DNA of 64,000 bases. Source: Stictocephala bisonia. Taxonomy: Eukaryota; Arthropoda; Insecta; Hemiptera; Membracidae. A model generated the notes under the pieces. That model did not search any database. It saw only the letters and a program-made list of their open reading frames with translations, and had not been told where the DNA came from. The position numbers were made by a program, and so were the translations under genes. Each line of letters opens with the position of its first letter. Within the stretch, counting starts at the first letter, position 1. The DNA lies in contig JAQJVL010002731.1 in assembly GCA_035578905.1 (NCBI GenBank), positions 1 to 64,000 on the forward strand. Direction: 5' to 3'. Positions 60,521 through 64,000 of this stretch are shown one piece after another.

Positions 60521-62897
60521 TAATTTTGTTTATTGTTAATGTTCTCGATCAATTTATATTGTAAATAAGATCATTAAAATGGTATTTGTGACTTATACTT
60601 AACATTTACATTATTATATAGTTATCAATAAAAAAGAAGAACTAAAAAATTGATTTCCATTTATCATGTATGTTTTAAATTTTATTGTTACAATAAACAA
60701 AGTGATATAAATGCAATCAATTTGTTTATTGTTGTAAGCTGATACCTAACATAGCTTACACTAATCTATAAAGGCTACTTAACGAAACTACATAATTTAC
60801 CTAATGTAACCTAACCTAATGTAAACGATAAAAAGTCGTTGGTAGGTTTTAGTTGTTTGATAAATCAAATAAATACTTATTTAATACATTTTACGTTCAT
60901 TGAATACATTTGTATACTTTGGGAAACCTTTTACAAATGAAGTGTTCAGCTGTTACTATAGTTAAAATAATCAACCAAGTAACATGCATTTAATGAATCC
61001 TATTTACATTAAATGCATCTATGAACTAAAAGTTTCATAATGCAGTTTTATATTGTTCATAATATAAAGCGTTATTTAACATGACAATTAAGCGTACACT
61101 GGTCTTTGTTGAAGTAATTAAGGTATATTTAAAGGCGATTTAAAGGCGATTAAATATCAAACCACAAAATTGAAAGAGTACAGTGATGTAATAGAGAATA
61201 GAGCAATACATTTCCTTTGGTTTGAAATTAAGAACTTGAACGTCTTACACTTATTAAACTGACGTCAAAAGATCAATTTAGTAAAAAATAAGTTATTAAT
61301 ATCATCTTAGATAAAAAAAGATAACGTAACGTCAAAAAGAGTCGTAGATTGTTAAATTCATAACTAAACTATTTACATTTATATAATAATGCTACTAAGA
61401 AGGATTTATTTTTTAGTAAAGTTCAAATAAATAGAGCGCGTATAAAGTGAACAAGAAAATTACAATAACGTTTATTTAGTGAAACTAGTTAAATATTAAA
61501 AATGTCACTATGTTGTGAGGAAGTGTGGTTTAGATAAAAATCTACTTGCACTATTGATACGGTAAATTTGATTTCTTATTTACAAATTAATTAAATAATA
61601 TTCATTATTGTATATAGAATAATTATTTATATATAATTTTAAGTAACATATTATGTACTATAGTTAACTAATGGATGTCAAAACATGAGCTTAGCCCTTA
61701 GTAAATTGATTTTTTTCTAGATAACAGAAATCTTTTGAAAAATGTATATTTTATGTACGTTCTCATACAGAAAATTGAAAGATCTTATTAATTTTTTAAA
61801 TTTCATAGGAGTGAATGAATCCGGAAGTACTTTGACCTCAAGTAATCCTCAAGATAAATCCTCACAAATGTTTTAAAGAACATTGAATTCTAGGAAGTGT
61901 GTCAGACCTGAGAGAAACAGCAATCAAATTAAGTTAAGAATCCTTTCAGGTGGGCAATACTCTCTCTCGTTGTTTTGCCTTCTTTAATTCACGATTCACG
62001 ATGAAGTAGCTTTCCATTCTGAACAATGTAAGGCTTTCCTTAAGAAACTATATTTATCTATCCCTTGTGATCAGTTTGATTTTACCAACAAGATATGGAT
62101 CGTTGTAGCAAATACTTAAATTTAATAATTTTAAAAATACTTACAGCAAATAGTTTTCATTCAAATAACAATCCCCAAAATTGTATTATAAATTATATTT
62201 CAATAATTTCTACGCTGGTATCCATTTTGTCATCAAATAATTTTAAAATTAAGAATGATCATTTAAGTCATTTAGAAATAGCAATACTAATTAATTTAAT
62301 ACAAAAATAATAAATTAACTGCATGGCTAATATAAACAAATTACCATCTTTTAAAAACACAAAGAACGTCCGCTCTCACAACGTACGTCTTGACCCCTCC
62401 ACCCAGTCAGAGTTGACACACATCTTCCCCCACCAAGTCAGTATGTCTTAATTGGTTAAAATGTTTAATTAATGTTTTAGATAATGAACACCTTTGAAAT
62501 ATATAATAATTAAACAATATAATGTGAACTAGCTATATAAATAATGTATGATACTAATTTAACGTGGTAAGTTAGTATCATACTAACTCATTCCTCAATA
62601 TCATCTGCTTAATGTCTTTCTTGATCAGTTTTCAGGATAATTCAATTACTATAAAAATATATATGAGCTATAAAACAGCTTACTACTACTGCTATTTCAA
62701 AAATAGTATGGTAGTTCAAATATTACTAAGATAATTAATGTCTGGCTTCAAATACGAGTATATAAATTATAACAAGCGTTATTTAATCAATTTAAAAATT
62801 GTATTTAATGTCTACCGTTAACATTGAACTATTCAATCCACCAACCTTCATGATTTCCTAGGTCTTAACTAGTAATCGTTTATAAGACAGCATATTC
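60521..62897. other. AT-rich sequence without a recognised gene
   Basis: Short (CCTAA)-like traces (gtaacctaacctaatg, about 60805). A 71-codon frame (62095-62310) is isoleucine/asparagine-rich, without a motif. Confidence 0.45.
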
Positions 62898-63314
62898 ATT
62901 CTTACAATTCTTACATATGAGACACCGAAACAACGTTGTTGGTATTTTAAGGTGAATATGAATGATTATATGAGTGTAGGATGAGTGTGGATGAATGTAG
63001 TCTGGTTACTATCTGAGTTCAACTGTTCCTCAGAAAAGGCAATTTATTAATAGCCCAACAGCCAGGGCAACTAAGGGACCTACAGCTTTACGTGGAATCC
63101 GAACCACGCAGTGCTGGTCTGATTTTCAGCTAATTGACAAGCCTGATACTCAGTTATCTCCCCCACACAACATCCGCACAATGACTACCACAACCAACAT
63201 AGACACCCCAGACTTCTCTAGTAGTGTCCACGCCGATAGCAACCATTGAGCGGACGCCATGTCGGTATTAAGAGGACCGAGCATCCAACCTATCGCCTAC
63301 AATCTCCCAAACAC
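62898..63314 (-). mobile_element. SINE-like retroposon, copy 5'-truncated at a hairpin junction
   Basis: Matches 37521-37982 from the tail (attcttacaattcttacata on plus) to aatctcccaaacac. It stops there, about 50 bp short of the A-box end, at a T run that leads into an inverted fragment of the same family. Confidence 0.8.
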
Positions 63315-63320
63315 TTTTTT

Positions 63321-63394
63321 GTGTTCGGGAGATTTGTACAACGATCGAGAATGTAAGAATTGTACAACAACGAATGTAAGAATTGTAAGAATTA
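63321..63394 (+). mobile_element. Inverted, internally deleted fragment of the same retroposon
   Basis: gtgttcgggagatt is the complement of the preceding copy's end. It then jumps to acgatcgagaatgtaagaat and two more tgtaagaat units, corresponding to the family's 3' end and tail. The two pieces form a head-to-head pair with a short hairpin at 63301-63334. Confidence 0.65.
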
Positions 63395-63545
63395 TGCATT
63401 CCGTTGTGAATACCTCAAGTCTGAGGATGGGACACGTGGTTTACCAAATTCGATCACCTTAATATCTCTGTTTATTTTGTTACGAAAATATTTTGTTTTG
63501 ACTGACTTCCTTTGTATTTCTACCAACACATTATAAATTAATTAT
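63395..63545 (+). mobile_element. Palindromic foldback family F1, right-half fragment
   Basis: gtctgaggatgggacacgtg, tcgatcaccttaatat and taccaacacattat match the right half of the family. Confidence 0.65.
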
Positions 63546-63849
63546 TAAAGTAAATACATGAATCAAACATTATAATATGACAAAGAATTTTCAGTATTAA
63601 ACTACTTGTCATAAATAAATGGTAATTAAGAAACATTATTGATGGTGCATCATTGAAGAGTGGTAAGTAGTATTTATTTAAAATATAAATGCAATATAAA
63701 TAACTTTACCATGATCCTTCAATCCTTTTCAACCTTTTTTGGTATGTGCTGACCCTTCTCATGGTAAATGGCATTGTTCAAACATGAGACATTCGTCAAA
63801 CATATCACCCAATTGTTTACTCCATTGCTTAAAAAATACCATGAATAAT
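63546..63849. other. AT-rich spacer
   Basis: No feature was recognised. Confidence 0.5.
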
Positions 63850-63940
63850 TGTACCTTTCTGTACTTATATTGCAGTAAATTTGGTGTGTCGACGATCAAG
63901 TTGTATCTTCTACCAACACGTAATAGGCTAGTTAACACTC
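63850..63940 (+). mobile_element. Palindromic foldback family F1, right-end fragment
   Basis: gtacttatattgcagtaaat and taccaacacgtaataggcta match the right terminus of the family. The rest is missing or too diverged. Confidence 0.6.
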
Positions 63941-64000
63941 CCTGGTTCGGTAATTAGTGTCCTATGATGCACGATTGTAATTATCTCCGTGTCTGGTTGG

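Overview
The window is eukaryotic nuclear DNA, strongly AT-rich, with no operons, no ribosome-binding-site pattern and almost no long open frames that are not tandem-repeat artefacts. A perfect (CCTAA)n tract (the insect-type telomere motif), tRNA-derived SINEs, non-LTR reverse-transcriptase remnants and many short foldback/MITE-like elements point to an insect with a large, repeat-rich genome. A hemipteran is my guess; nothing in the window proves the order. It looks like an intergenic or intronic stretch.

Layout. 0-3 kb: a 112-bp tandem array runs off the left edge, followed by a retroposon inserted into an older copy of itself. 4.5-5.3 kb: an 83-bp array. 6.4-7.0 kb: a CpG-rich patch with exon-like signals on the minus strand. 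7.5-8.5 kb: a 36-bp G-quadruplex minisatellite and a 209-bp tandem duplication. 11.9-13.6 kb: a large inverted repeat enclosing a 57-bp array and a short TIR element filled with telomeric repeats. 16 kb and 31.5-32.5 kb: two decayed non-LTR retrotransposon 3' ends. 18-21 kb: a 1.6-kb nested foldback element. 24.3-26.1 kb: another foldback family, a second G4 minisatellite and a SINE. 27.2-28.3 kb: a foldback and an 81-85-bp satellite with higher-order structure. 32-48 kb: foldback elements, dispersed duplications and retroposon copies. 49.2 kb: a second SINE. 50.5-51.1 kb: the best protein-coding exon candidates, on the minus strand. 51.5-53.1 kb: a 1.6-kb, 27-bp minisatellite open on both strands. 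55-57 kb: decayed and inverted relatives of the 36-bp minisatellite. 58-64 kb: inverted repeats, a G-rich patch and more copies of the dispersed families.

No complete protein-coding gene can be assembled from the window. The gene evidence is limited to a 179-bp exon (50526-50704) with a possible start exon at 51070-51083, and a weaker exon cluster at 6.4-7.0 kb. All other coding traces are transposon debris. Three dispersed families account for much of the repeat content: a palindromic foldback element with a terminal TACCAACACGTATTATGCTA motif (about ten copies or fragments), a 440-bp SINE-like retroposon with a TGTAAGAAT-type tail (at least seven copies), and the 36-bp G4 minisatellite (four or more loci in both orientations).
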